44,509 nt of DNA from Clostridia bacterium (GTDB lineage: Bacteria; Bacillota; Clostridia; UBA1212; UBA1255): assembly GCA_016287565.1 (NCBI GenBank), contig JAEFAM010000014.1:1-44509 (forward strand), read 5' to 3'. Position numbers and translations under genes: made by a program. Position 1 is the stretch's first letter. Every line of letters begins with the position of its first letter. Of this stretch, positions 8,462 through 16,866 are shown in pieces. The notes under the pieces were generated by a model. That model was given only the letters and a program-made list of their open reading frames with translations, ran no database searches and was not told the origin of the DNA.

Positions 8462-11400
8462 TCAGCCCCGTTTAACGGCCACAGTTCCGATCTTCCCGTT
8501 GATATCCAGTTCCTTGGAAAATGCCTCAGAGGGGATCACAGGGGCATCAGCGGGCACGCAGAGCACTTCATCCGTAAGAGTGTCCGCCATGATGGACTTT
8601 GCGTTCCGTTTCACCAGCGCCGCGAGGTCATCGTTGTCCGCCACGTACAGGCGGATGTGGTCGGTGACTTCGAAGCCGGCTTCCTTGCGCATGGACTGGA
8701 CCTTGCTCACCAGTTCGCGGACGTTGCCCGCCTCGATGAGCTCCGGCGTGAGGGTGATGTCCAGCACCACGGTGACGCCGCCGTCTTCCTGGGTGTCGAA
8801 TCCGGGCATGCGGGCGATCTCGATGAGCAGGTCGTCTGCGGTGACGGGAGTGGCAACGCCGTCAAGCACGATATCCAGAGTTCCGGTCTCGTTCAGCTTC
8901 TTCATTGCCGCGGCAGCTTCGGCACCGTTCAGGTTGGCAAGGAATTCTTTTACTCTTCCTATATCTTTTCCGAACTTCTTGCCGAGCGTCCTCAGCTGAG
9001 GCTTGAAGGAGTAGCTGGTGAAGGCGGAAGTGTCGTCGGTGAATTCGATCCTGCCCACGTTCAGCTCGTCCTCGATGACGTCCGTGAAGTAGCCGTCAAG
9101 CTTCAGATCGGACTTGACGAACATCCTGGAGAGAGGCTGGCGGTTTTTGATCGCCGCGTCGTTCCTGGCGCTGCGTCCCAGCACAACGATCTTCAGCACG
9201 TGCTCCATCTTGTCCTCCAGATCGGCGTTGATCATGGATTCGTCGGCCTTGGGGAAGTCGCACAGGTGCACGCTCTCGGGAGCGTCGGGATAGACGCTTC
9301 TGACCAGGTTCAGGTAGATGTCCTCGGACATGAAGGGCAGCATCGGAGCGCAGATCTTGACCAGATCCACCAGCACGGTGTAGAGGGTCATGTACGCGTT
9401 GATCTTGTCCTGCGGCATGCCTTCGCCCCAGAAGCGGTCGCGGCAGCGGCGCACGTACCAGTTGGAAAGCTCGTCGATGAAGTCCGCCAGCACTCTGGAG
9501 GTCTCCGTGATGCGGTAGTTCCAGAGGTTGTCGTCGACGGCCTTGATCACAGAGTTGATCCGGGACAATATCCATTTATCCATCACGGACAGTTTGTCGT
9601 ACTCCAGTTTGTAGTTTTTCGGGTCGAATCCGTCAATATTGGCGTACAGCACGAAGAAGGCGTAGGTGTTCCAGAGCGTGCCCAGCACCTTGCGCTGGCC
9701 CTCGGTGACCGCCTTGTCGTGGAACCGGTTGGGCAGCCAGGGCGCGGAATTCGAGTAGAAATACCAGCGGATGGCGTCTGCGCCGTATTTGGCCAGGGCG
9801 TCGAAGGGATCAACTGCGTTGCCCTTGGATTTGGACATCTTCTGGCCGTTTTCATCCTGCACCAGTCCCAGCACGATGACGTTCCTGTAGGGCGCCTTGT
9901 CGAACAGCAGGGTGGATATGGCCATGAGGGAGTAGAACCAGCCTCTGGTCTGGTCAACGGCTTCGCTGATGAAGTCTGCGGGGAAGTTGTCCTCGAAAAT
10001 CTCTTTGTTCTCGAAAGGATAGTGCCACTGGGCGAAGGGCATGGCGCCTGAGTCGAACCAGCAGTCGATGACCTCTTTAACGCGGGTCATCCGGCCTCCG
10101 CATTTTGGGCAGCGGATGTTGACGGCGTCGATGTAAGGCCGGTGCAGCTCGATATCATCTGGGCAGTTGTCCGACATCTCTTTGAGTTCGGCGATGGAGC
10201 CTACGCAGTGTTTGTGGCCGCAGGCGCACTCCCAGATGTTGAGCGGCGTGCCCCAGTAGCGGTTGCGGCTGATGCCCCAGTCCTGCACGTTCTTGAGCCA
10301 GTCTCCGAAGCGGCCCTTGCCGATGCTCTCGGGGATCCAGTTCACGGTCTCGTTGTTGGCGATGAGCCTGTCTTTCACGGCGGTCATCTTGATGAACCAG
10401 GAGTCTCTGGCATAGTAGATGAGGGGCGTGTCGCAGCGCCAGCAGTGAGGGTAGGAGTGGGTGAATTTGGGAGCCTTGAACAGCAGCTTCCGGTCGGCAA
10501 GGTCTTTCAGGATCAGCTTGTCCGCGTCCTTGCAGAACGTGCCGGGCCATGAGGTCTCGGCGGTCATTTCGCCTTTTCCGTCAACCAGCTGCAGGAAGGG
10601 CAGGTCGTATTTCCGGCCTACGTTGGCGTCGTCTTCGCCGAACGCGGGGGCAATATGCACGATGCCCGTGCCGTCGGTGAGCGTTACGTAATCGTCGCAG
10701 GTGACGTAGTATGCCTTTTTATCAAGCTGCTTGAAATTGTACAGCGGCTCGTATTCCATGCCTTCCAGCTGGGCGCCGGTGTAGCTTTCCAGGACGGTGT
10801 ATTCGCCATCGATATTGGCCTTCACCAGCTCCTCCGCCAGGATGTAGCTCTCTTCGCCCACGTCGACGCGCACGTATTTGTAGTTGGCATTGACGCAGAG
10901 GGCAACGTTGGAGGGCAGCGTCCAGGGCGTGGTGGTCCAGACCAGGAAATAGGTGTTGTCCGTGCCCTTGACCCGCATCTTAACGGTGGCGGAACGCTCG
11001 GTGACGTCCTTGTACCCCTGGGCAACCTCGTGGCTGGAAAGGGGAGTCCCGCACCTGGGGCAATACGGCACGATCTTGAAGCCTTTGTACAGCAGGCCTT
11101 TGTCCCAGATATTTTTCAGCGCCCACCATTCGGACTCGATAAACGTGTTTTCGTAGGTGACGTATGGATCGTCCATATCCGCCCAGAAACCCACGGTGCC
11201 GGAGAAATCTTCCCACATGCCCTTGTATTTCCAGACGCTCTCTTTGCACTCTTTGATGAAAGGCTCGAGGCCGTACTGCTCGATCTGGTCCTTGCCGTTG
11301 ATTCCCAGCTTCTTCTCCACTTCCAGCTCTACCGGCAGGCCGTGGGTGTCCCAGCCCGCCTTGCGCAGCACCTTGAAGCCTTTCATGGTGCGGTAGCGGG

Positions 11401-11605
11401 GGATCATGTCTTTTATGACTCTCGTGAGCACGTGGCCGATGTGGGGTTTCCCGTTAGCCGTGGGAGGCCCGTCGTAGAAGGTATAAGTCTCACCTTTCGC
11501 GCGGTTGTCAATACTCTTGCGGAAGATGTCGTTGTCCCTCCAGTACTTTTCTACGGTCTTTTCCCGCTCAACAAATTTAAGGTCTGTGGAGACTTTATCG
11601 TACAT
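8462..11605 (-). CDS. ileS: isoleucyl-tRNA synthetase (long, IleS2-like)
   Basis: This cytosolic enzyme charges tRNA-Ile with isoleucine. HIGH is at residues 55-58 (NGKPHIGHVLTR) and KMSKS at 589-593. The CP1 editing region and several CXXC pairs (CPRCGTP, CWRCDTP, CPKCGG) are present. At 1,047 residues with KPHIGHVLTR around HIGH, it looks like the longer IleS2 type rather than the roughly 920-residue IleS1. IleS2 enzymes are known for reduced mupirocin sensitivity. HIGH is canonical here, not the swapped G-x-H-H of the hyper-resistant subgroup. I place the start at ATG 11605, preceded by AAAGGGG nine bases upstream, rather than the upstream TTG at 11632, which has no ribosome binding site. 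No T-box motif is seen in the leader. Confidence 0.96.
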   Translation of the reverse strand: MYDKVSTDLKFVEREKTVEKYWRDNDIFRKSIDNRAKGETYTFYDGPPTANGKPHIGHVLTRVIKDMIPRYRTMKGFKVLRKAGWDTHGLPVELEVEKKLGINGKDQIEQYGLEPFIKECKESVWKYKGMWEDFSGTVGFWADMDDPYVTYENTFIESEWWALKNIWDKGLLYKGFKIVPYCPRCGTPLSSHEVAQGYKDVTERSATVKMRVKGTDNTYFLVWTTTPWTLPSNVALCVNANYKYVRVDVGEESYILAEELVKANIDGEYTVLESYTGAQLEGMEYEPLYNFKQLDKKAYYVTCDDYVTLTDGTGIVHIAPAFGEDDANVGRKYDLPFLQLVDGKGEMTAETSWPGTFCKDADKLILKDLADRKLLFKAPKFTHSYPHCWRCDTPLIYYARDSWFIKMTAVKDRLIANNETVNWIPESIGKGRFGDWLKNVQDWGISRNRYWGTPLNIWECACGHKHCVGSIAELKEMSDNCPDDIELHRPYIDAVNIRCPKCGGRMTRVKEVIDCWFDSGAMPFAQWHYPFENKEIFEDNFPADFISEAVDQTRGWFYSLMAISTLLFDKAPYRNVIVLGLVQDENGQKMSKSKGNAVDPFDALAKYGADAIRWYFYSNSAPWLPNRFHDKAVTEGQRKVLGTLWNTYAFFVLYANIDGFDPKNYKLEYDKLSVMDKWILSRINSVIKAVDDNLWNYRITETSRVLADFIDELSNWYVRRCRDRFWGEGMPQDKINAYMTLYTVLVDLVKICAPMLPFMSEDIYLNLVRSVYPDAPESVHLCDFPKADESMINADLEDKMEHVLKIVVLGRSARNDAAIKNRQPLSRMFVKSDLKLDGYFTDVIEDELNVGRIEFTDDTSAFTSYSFKPQLRTLGKKFGKDIGRVKEFLANLNGAEAAAAMKKLNETGTLDIVLDGVATPVTADDLLIEIARMPGFDTQEDGGVTVVLDITLTPELIEAGNVRELVSKVQSMRKEAGFEVTDHIRLYVADNDDLAALVKRNAKSIMADTLTDEVLCVPADAPVIPSEAFSKELDINGKIGTVAVKRG

Positions 11606-11665
11606 AAAAAACTGCCCCTTTCGTGCGGTCAAGGCTGATTAAGCGCGGTCAATGCCGCTCTTTTA

Positions 11666-11694
11666 ATCATACCGCAATCGGTGAGGCAAGTCAA
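11666..11694 (-). promoter_or_regulatory. sigma-A promoter of ileS
   Basis: TTGACT (11694-11689) and TATGAT (11671-11666) are 17 bases apart on the minus strand. The short leader of about 50 bases begins with a GCGG-CATTGA-CCGC hairpin, and GATTAA/TTAATC arms lie around it. There is no room for a T-box riboswitch. Confidence 0.75.
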
Positions 11695-11718
11695 GACGGA
11701 AGGGAGGGGGGATACGGG

Positions 11719-11999
11719 GCGAAATTCGGCCTTGAGGCCGGGCGAAATTGACCTTCGGTCAGCGAGATCTGCGCTGACGCGCAAGCGAAATTGTGCTTCG
11801 CACAGCTATATTCCGCTACGCGGAGTGAAATTCGGTCTTACGACCGAGCAAAATTGCGTGCTGCCTCGTAAGCGGCAATTTCGCCGGATCCGCAGGATCC
11901 AATTTCGCTCGCTGTAAGGCGAATTTAGCTGCCGCGTAAGCGGCAATTTCGCTCGTCCGCCAGGACGAATCTCGCTCGACGCAGTCGAATTTCGCTCAC
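11719..11999. repeat. array of short hairpins with variable stems and a constant GCGAAATT spacer
   Basis: At least eleven small palindromes follow one another. Examples are CGGCC/GGCCG (11727-11740), TGACC/GGTCA (11749-11761), TGCGC/GCGCA (11770-11783), TGTGC/GCACA (11792-11804), TCCGC/GCGGA (11812-11824) and TCGGTC/GACCGA (11832-11847). Further ones are GGATCC x2 (11886-11900), TGCCGC/GCGGCA (11930-11945), TCGTCC/GGACGA (11953-11968) and TCGAC/GTCGA (11976-11988). Stems differ in sequence but stay paired. The spacers are near GCGAAATT in the left half and its complement AATTTCGC in the right half, so two sub-arrays face each other around 11860. It starts five bases past the anti-sigma gene stop. 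Confidence 0.85.
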
Positions 12000-12004
12000 A
12001 TTTG

Positions 12005-14668
12005 TCAATACGCCGCCATGGCCGCCGCCTGGTCGTTGTCAACGTATATGGTGAGCTCCATTCCTTCCACTTTGTAACTCAGCCGGGGGCAATCATTGAC
12101 CATCGTCGCTTCGTTATTGACGTATCCTTCTTCCACGAAGAAAATAGCGTCGATATGATCTTCCAACCCGGGCCATGAATAGAGTATGTATTTCCGCGAG
12201 ATCCCCGTTTCAGGGTCTGGGTCTCCGGGATTTATCTGGTACTGCTTGCAATCCGCCATGACGAAGAACCACCCCAGTTTATCATCCGCCCTTAACGTTT
12301 CTCCCGACTGCTTATTAACGATGCGGACCGTGTAGACGTCATCGGGATTGATCGCATCCTGAGAGTACTTGTAATAGATGGACATTCCTGTCTCGCCATG
12401 TACTCCATATTGATACCAGTTAACGCCCTTCAGGACCGGTATCAGATCTTTCGAAAAGGGAGAAGTATCGGGTTCACGGTCTCTGAAATACACGTAGAAG
12501 TACATATTATGTTCTTCCGAATTTTTGACGGTGAACATCGCCAGGCCGGAGGAGTTCGTTATGGAATAACCAACGTATTCGCGGTCAATGTTGTAGAAGG
12601 CCACTTTTATGCCGCTTTTGTCCAGTCCGCCGTACGTTCCGTACAGGTGTACGTAATACGTCATATCCATCACGTAGGGGCTGTACCGTGTGTTCGGCAC
12701 TTCCTCGGGAGTACGCATATTGTATACAAGATAGTAGCGCCGCTGGTCGTAAATATCGCCGTCAATGCCCTGAGGATCTTTTTCGGGCATATATTTCGGG
12801 TCAAGTTCCGTATCGGGCGTGTAAATGAGGCCTTTCTCCTCGACGGTGATCGTCACGTCGTATTTGATCGAAGTGCCTTCCACGTAGGCTCTCAGCGTGA
12901 AACTGCCCTTCTTAATGCCTTTGACCGTTCCGGCGGCCTGGTCGATCTGCGCGTATTCGCCGCCCTCGACGATCTTCCAGCTTACCTTGCCGACGTTGTA
13001 ATTTTCGGGGTAAACGTCGCAGTTGAGCTTTGCCGGTTCGCCTATAAAGAGCTTGCTCGCCATCCTTACAGATACCGTCTGGATCCGGACGTCGGACGTG
13101 GGAGTGGGATCCGGACTGGGCGTCGCCTGAACGGGGTCTCCGGAGGTGATCCTGAACACGTATGCCACCTGGCGCGTTTCATATCCGCCCATCGACGGTA
13201 TATAATCTCCTCTCTCTGTAAGGACGACCGCAATTATCACGTCTAATGAGTTGGGCACGACGCTTCCCGGAAGATAATACCGAAGCTTCGACAATTCACC
13301 GGTAATGCCGCTTATGCTCGTATATGTTGAACCGTCGTATTTTTTGACCTCGCCAACGGATCCCACGTAATAACTGTCGGTCGGTTCTCCGTTTGTCCAC
13401 GATTCAGAAAAGTCCTTATAGTAATCCACAATAGGAGCGGAGGCAGATATCTGCGCGAAATCCAGGGAAGCGGTAAGGTCTTCGACCACGAAGTCAGTGC
13501 CGTCGAAAGACACTGTCTTTACCGTTCCGGCTTTGTACGGGGCAATTGTTTTACCTTCCTGGACGATAACGAAGGGCAGGGAGTGATCGGGCGTGACGTC
13601 GGGAGCAGCTGTGGCAGTCGGCGTCGCCGTAGGCGTCAATGCGGTTGTCGCCGTCGCGTCTCCTGTGGGCAACGTCCCGCCGTAGGAACCTTCTTTGACA
13701 GCGAAAACGTAATCGTACGCGTAATAGTCAAAGAACTCGTTCTTTTCCGTATAAAACCGGCTTGGCGTCTTATAAGAGACTCTCACGCAGACGTAATAAG
13801 GTTCCTTGAGTTCGGGCTCCCAGGCGTAGATGCGCTCCAGTTCCTCGGTCAGATCCCTGGCCGCATAGCTGGCGGTGACGGGAGCATAGAAGTTGTATTT
13901 TTTTGTATAAAGTTCTTCCAGATTGCAGTCGTAGATCATATATTGGCAGATGCCATATTCGTACAATCCCTGTTTTTCCGCGAGCCTGAGCGTGGAATCA
14001 CGGTTGAACGTGAAAGTGTATGCGCCCATATTCTGGGACAATATCTGCATGCGCGGATTTATTCCGTCAGCGTACAGCGGGGCGGGTGTCGCGCCTTCCG
14101 CAGGGAGGTCGATCAGCACCTGGCTCCATGCCAGTTCGCTTCGCGGATAGGATAACGATTTGTTATTTACCACGTACAACAGCGTATCCTCCGGTGTGAG
14201 GGACGGATCGGACGTGACGCCGGGATCGTCTGTCGAGGGGAGAAGCGTTCCGGAGGGGTCGCCGGGAACGGCGGTGGCCGGGAGGGACGTTTCAGACGCG
14301 TGATCGGTGGCGTTGATCCGGGGATCATAAGTCGGGAACTCGTTGCCAACGTATCCGCTCTGGACCGGCTTTTTGCTCCTGCTTCGCGCCAAGATGACAA
14401 TGGCTGCCGTGGCGCCTGCGACGAACAGCAATACCGTGGCGGCAATGCTGACAACGCTCTTCCAGGATCTTTCGCTCCTTCCGTTCCGGCGGCCTTTCCT
14501 GCCGCGGTCAGTTCCCGTTCCGGAGTTCTTCTTTCCTGCCTCGCCGATCGCGCCTGACGCTCCTGCTGCCGCGGCTGCCGCCGTTTCCGCCGATGCGAAT
14601 TCCGCGCACTCTTCGACGATGTCAGCGTCGATCTGCTTCATATATCCGGCCAGTTTTTCTTCGTTCAT
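12005..14668 (-). CDS. membrane anti-sigma factor with large extracellular domain
   Basis: This 887-residue protein is encoded directly after an ECF sigma factor, with its ATG overlapping the sigma stop (ATGA). The N-terminal part of about 68 residues is cytosolic and starts MNEEKLAGYMKQIDADIVEE, the kind of short helix that binds ECF sigma factors. One membrane helix spans about residues 71-93. The outside portion has Thr/Pro/Ser spacers, unrecognised beta-rich domains and a bacterial Ig-like (Big2) domain beginning near TVSVRMASKLFIGEP. The inferred role is to hold the sigma factor at the membrane and release it on an outside signal. Its size is large for an anti-sigma factor and suggests a binding or sensing ectodomain. 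No protease-cleavage site is obvious. Confidence 0.75.
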   Translation of the reverse strand: MNEEKLAGYMKQIDADIVEECAEFASAETAAAAAAGASGAIGEAGKKNSGTGTDRGRKGRRNGRSERSWKSVVSIAATVLLFVAGATAAIVILARSRSKKPVQSGYVGNEFPTYDPRINATDHASETSLPATAVPGDPSGTLLPSTDDPGVTSDPSLTPEDTLLYVVNNKSLSYPRSELAWSQVLIDLPAEGATPAPLYADGINPRMQILSQNMGAYTFTFNRDSTLRLAEKQGLYEYGICQYMIYDCNLEELYTKKYNFYAPVTASYAARDLTEELERIYAWEPELKEPYYVCVRVSYKTPSRFYTEKNEFFDYYAYDYVFAVKEGSYGGTLPTGDATATTALTPTATPTATAAPDVTPDHSLPFVIVQEGKTIAPYKAGTVKTVSFDGTDFVVEDLTASLDFAQISASAPIVDYYKDFSESWTNGEPTDSYYVGSVGEVKKYDGSTYTSISGITGELSKLRYYLPGSVVPNSLDVIIAVVLTERGDYIPSMGGYETRQVAYVFRITSGDPVQATPSPDPTPTSDVRIQTVSVRMASKLFIGEPAKLNCDVYPENYNVGKVSWKIVEGGEYAQIDQAAGTVKGIKKGSFTLRAYVEGTSIKYDVTITVEEKGLIYTPDTELDPKYMPEKDPQGIDGDIYDQRRYYLVYNMRTPEEVPNTRYSPYVMDMTYYVHLYGTYGGLDKSGIKVAFYNIDREYVGYSITNSSGLAMFTVKNSEEHNMYFYVYFRDREPDTSPFSKDLIPVLKGVNWYQYGVHGETGMSIYYKYSQDAINPDDVYTVRIVNKQSGETLRADDKLGWFFVMADCKQYQINPGDPDPETGISRKYILYSWPGLEDHIDAIFFVEEGYVNNEATMVNDCPRLSYKVEGMELTIYVDNDQAAAMAAY

Positions 14669-15225
14669 AATTCTACTCCTTCTGCCGACAGGTACTCCTT
14701 AAGTTCATTCCTTGTCCTGTAGAGGACGGACATCACGGTGCCCTGGGGGATGCCCGTTTTAGCCGAGATCTCCGCGATAGACCGCTCGTAATAGTACCTT
14801 GCCACGAACAGCCTGCGCCTGTCCTTGTCGATCCTCCTGAGAAAAGCCGATATCAGGGCGGGTATCCTGCCGTCTTCCGCGATCTCGGAAACGTCCTTCA
14901 CGCGGTCCGGCAATTCTTCTCCGCCGTCAACGGAGTCCAGCGTATCACGGGGGATCTCCGACTTCCTGTTCCTTGACCTTAGCAGGTCAACGGCCGCGTT
15001 CCGGACAACGGCTTCGGCGTATGCGCCAAGGTGCTCGGGCATTGCCGGGGGGATGCTGTTCCAGAGTTTCAGGCAGGCGTCGTTGACGCACTCCTCCGCG
15101 TCCTCGTCGTTTCCCAGGATCCCTTTCGCCGTACGACGGAGCCTCGCGCCGTATTGCCGCGTCAACTCCTCTATCGCATTTTCGTTTCTGTTGTCGAACA
15201 ACAGCAGGATGTCGGTGTCTTTCAA
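14665..15225 (-). CDS. ECF-type RNA polymerase sigma factor
   Basis: This 186-residue sigma-70 family extracytoplasmic-function factor has region 2 around ILGNDEDAEECVNDACLKLW, with the typical DAEE-VND core and the following IPP. Region 4 has the helix-turn-helix SIAEISAKTGIPQGTVMSVLYRTRNEL. The chosen start is TTG at 15225, six bases after AGAGGTGAG. The frame is open further upstream to an ATG at 15279, but that would add an atypical N-terminus and has no ribosome binding site. It is coupled to the anti-sigma gene by a 4-base overlap. Targets cannot be deduced. The two surface-protein genes upstream have ordinary sigma-A promoters. Confidence 0.9.
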   Translation of the reverse strand: MKDTDILLLFDNRNENAIEELTRQYGARLRRTAKGILGNDEDAEECVNDACLKLWNSIPPAMPEHLGAYAEAVVRNAAVDLLRSRNRKSEIPRDTLDSVDGGEELPDRVKDVSEIAEDGRIPALISAFLRRIDKDRRRLFVARYYYERSIAEISAKTGIPQGTVMSVLYRTRNELKEYLSAEGVEL

Positions 15226-15279
15226 CCAGTTCTCACCTCTACACAGAAGCAGACGGAAAACGGACCGTCTGTATTTCAT

Positions 15280-15308
15280 ATTTTATAAAAAATATTTTCC
15301 GGGTGCAA
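15280..15308 (-). promoter_or_regulatory. promoter of the sigma/anti-sigma pair
   Basis: TTGCAC (15308-15303) and TAAAAT (15285-15280) are separated by 17 bases, about 55 bases ahead of the TTG start. It looks like a sigma-A promoter. An ECF-type autoregulated promoter is not evident. Confidence 0.6.
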
Positions 15309-15343
15309 CTTGCGGGCCTCTTGCTGAGCGGCTCCGTCGGCAC

Positions 15344-15378
15344 AAAAAATCGACCCGCCCCGGACAGGGCAGGTCGAT
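15344..15378 (-). terminator. intrinsic terminator of the 416-residue surface protein gene
   Basis: On the minus strand, ATCGACCTGCCC pairs with GGGCGGGTCGAT (with a G-T pair) around a short loop and is followed by T6. Confidence 0.88.
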
Positions 15379-15417
15379 CTCGTACAAAGTACTAACTTGT
15401 GCGTTCCGCTTTGGATC

Positions 15418-16668
15418 TCAGAAAGCTCTCTTCTTGGAGAAGACGACAGCCGCGCCGAGGGCAAGAACAGCGATAACAGCGAACATAGCCACGGTCATAT
15501 CGCCGGTGGTGGGCTGAGTCTCAGGGGTGTGACCCTCGAAGACGTACTCGTTCAGATTCAGGCCTTTGCAGGTCCAATCGGTGTAATCGGTGTTCTTCTG
15601 GTTAGACAGTCCGCCGCCGCCTGCGACAAGGAACATACCGAAGTACAGGTCATCCTGGCCGTACACGAAAGCGTCAGCGCCGGCAACGTCGGTGATGGTG
15701 AAGATCTCTTTGGGCAGCTTCGCGGTGAACTCGTAGCCGCTGGCGGTCTTAACGATCTGGCCGTTCACTTTGGAAGTGATGTCGGCTCCGCCGGGAGCGG
15801 GATCGTCAAGCAGGCCGTTGGCGTGGTTGTGCTGGAGAGCGGTGAGAGTGTCGCCCAGTACGAAGGAAACGAACTGGCCGGTGGTATCCCACAGATAGTT
15901 GCCGGGGTTGAAGTTCAACTGAACGTAGTTGCCGGCATCCAGGCCGTCAGCGACAACGCCGATGGCAAGTCCGTCGTCCTCTACCTTGAAGTAGTAGGTG
16001 ACCTTCATTTCGCCGATATTTCCGTTGGACCAGTTGGTGGCGTTGGTCTTATCGATGAAGTAGGAAACGTCATAGTCGGCGGGGTTGACAAGGCCGGTGG
16101 CCTCGCTGGCTGCGCCGTTGGCGTAAGCGGTAGCTTCAGCTTCGTCAGCGAAGAAAGCAACGTAAGCAATGTCGATCTCCTGGCCGGGGTTCAGAACGGG
16201 AGCACCGTTAAGGATGTCCATTCTCATGAACGCGCCGTCCCAGTTCGTGTTTGCGCCGCCGCCGTTAACGGCCGCAGCAACAGACAGGTCGACAACAGTG
16301 GTATGCCACTCGCCGTCTTTGATCAGCTCATACTCGACGTGAGGCTCGGCGATCTTGGTATAGAAAGCGCCGGTGCCGCAGGAATCGTCGGCATTAGTCC
16401 TGTACTTGATGACAGCATACTTGTTCGCAGCGTCCGTCGTCGGAACTTCTTTGAACACGATCCAGGGATCGTCTCCGCTGGTCTCGACGTGAGCGAACTC
16501 GATCCCGCCTTCTTCCTGAACTTCCGCGGCGCAGTTTCCGAACGTATTGTCTTCATTAGCCATATCGTCGGGAGTGATCACCAGGGCGGGTTCAGCGGCG
16601 AAGGAAGCGATCGCGAACAGAGAAACAAGCATTGCAATCGTCAGAATTGTTGCCAATACTTTTTTCAT
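15418..16668 (-). CDS. secreted surface protein with TGD-type C-terminal anchor
   Basis: This 416-residue protein begins with a signal peptide (MKKVLATILTIAML...ASFA). Residues about 30-165 form a beta-sandwich module of the same pattern as the one in the GH123-like enzyme (Y-V-K-R, GEWH, VDLS, then an F...A-A-Y end). Residues about 185-360 resemble a CBM9/DOMON-type carbohydrate-binding fold. The C-terminus is PTTGDM, a hydrophobic helix and KKR, a variant of the sortase signal common in gut Clostridia. The ATG at 16668 has GGAGG seven bases upstream. The frame extends further 5' but without a ribosome binding site. It is probably a wall- or membrane-anchored glycan-binding protein. No sortase gene lies in the window. 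Confidence 0.82.
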   Translation of the reverse strand: MKKVLATILTIAMLVSLFAIASFAAEPALVITPDDMANEDNTFGNCAAEVQEEGGIEFAHVETSGDDPWIVFKEVPTTDAANKYAVIKYRTNADDSCGTGAFYTKIAEPHVEYELIKDGEWHTTVVDLSVAAAVNGGGANTNWDGAFMRMDILNGAPVLNPGQEIDIAYVAFFADEAEATAYANGAASEATGLVNPADYDVSYFIDKTNATNWSNGNIGEMKVTYYFKVEDDGLAIGVVADGLDAGNYVQLNFNPGNYLWDTTGQFVSFVLGDTLTALQHNHANGLLDDPAPGGADITSKVNGQIVKTASGYEFTAKLPKEIFTITDVAGADAFVYGQDDLYFGMFLVAGGGGLSNQKNTDYTDWTCKGLNLNEYVFEGHTPETQPTTGDMTVAMFAVIAVLALGAAVVFSKKRAF

Positions 16669-16723
16669 ATTTTTACCTCCTAGGATTTTTAAGGGCAACC
16701 GGTATGCCCGTACTTGTCCTGTA

Positions 16724-16752
16724 ATTTTATCATTGTTTTTCTGCCTTTGCAA
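16724..16752 (-). promoter_or_regulatory. sigma-A promoter of the 416-residue surface protein gene
   Basis: TTGCAA (16752-16747) and TAAAAT (16729-16724) are 17 bases apart. The leader carries a GGGCA/TGCCC hairpin (16693-16709) before the ribosome binding site. Confidence 0.75.
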
Positions 16753-16795
16753 CTGCTCTTTTTAAGAAAAACGGTAATTTCCTGCAAAATTAACA

Positions 16796-16830
16796 GAAAA
16801 AAAGACCCGCTCCGGAAAGGAACGGGTCTT
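16796..16830 (-). terminator. intrinsic terminator of the 532-residue surface protein gene
   Basis: On the minus strand, AAGACCCG (16830-16823) pairs with CGGGTCTT (16809-16802) and is followed by a run of T residues. Confidence 0.85.
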
Positions 16831-16866
16831 CGGGATCAATATTTGATCTTACGTGTCTTCAGAAGT

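Noticed and set aside
8393-10051. 552-codon plus-strand open frame opposite ileS
   Set aside because: It is antisense to the C-terminal half of isoleucyl-tRNA synthetase, with no recognisable protein features. It also spans the terminator hairpin.
11606-11700. Possible T-box leader for ileS
   Set aside because: The promoter lies only about 60 bases from the start codon and no T-box core sequence is present on the minus strand.
11681-12042. Short open frames running through the hairpin array
   Set aside because: They follow the repeat units and have no ribosome binding site. The conserved feature is base pairing, not a peptide.
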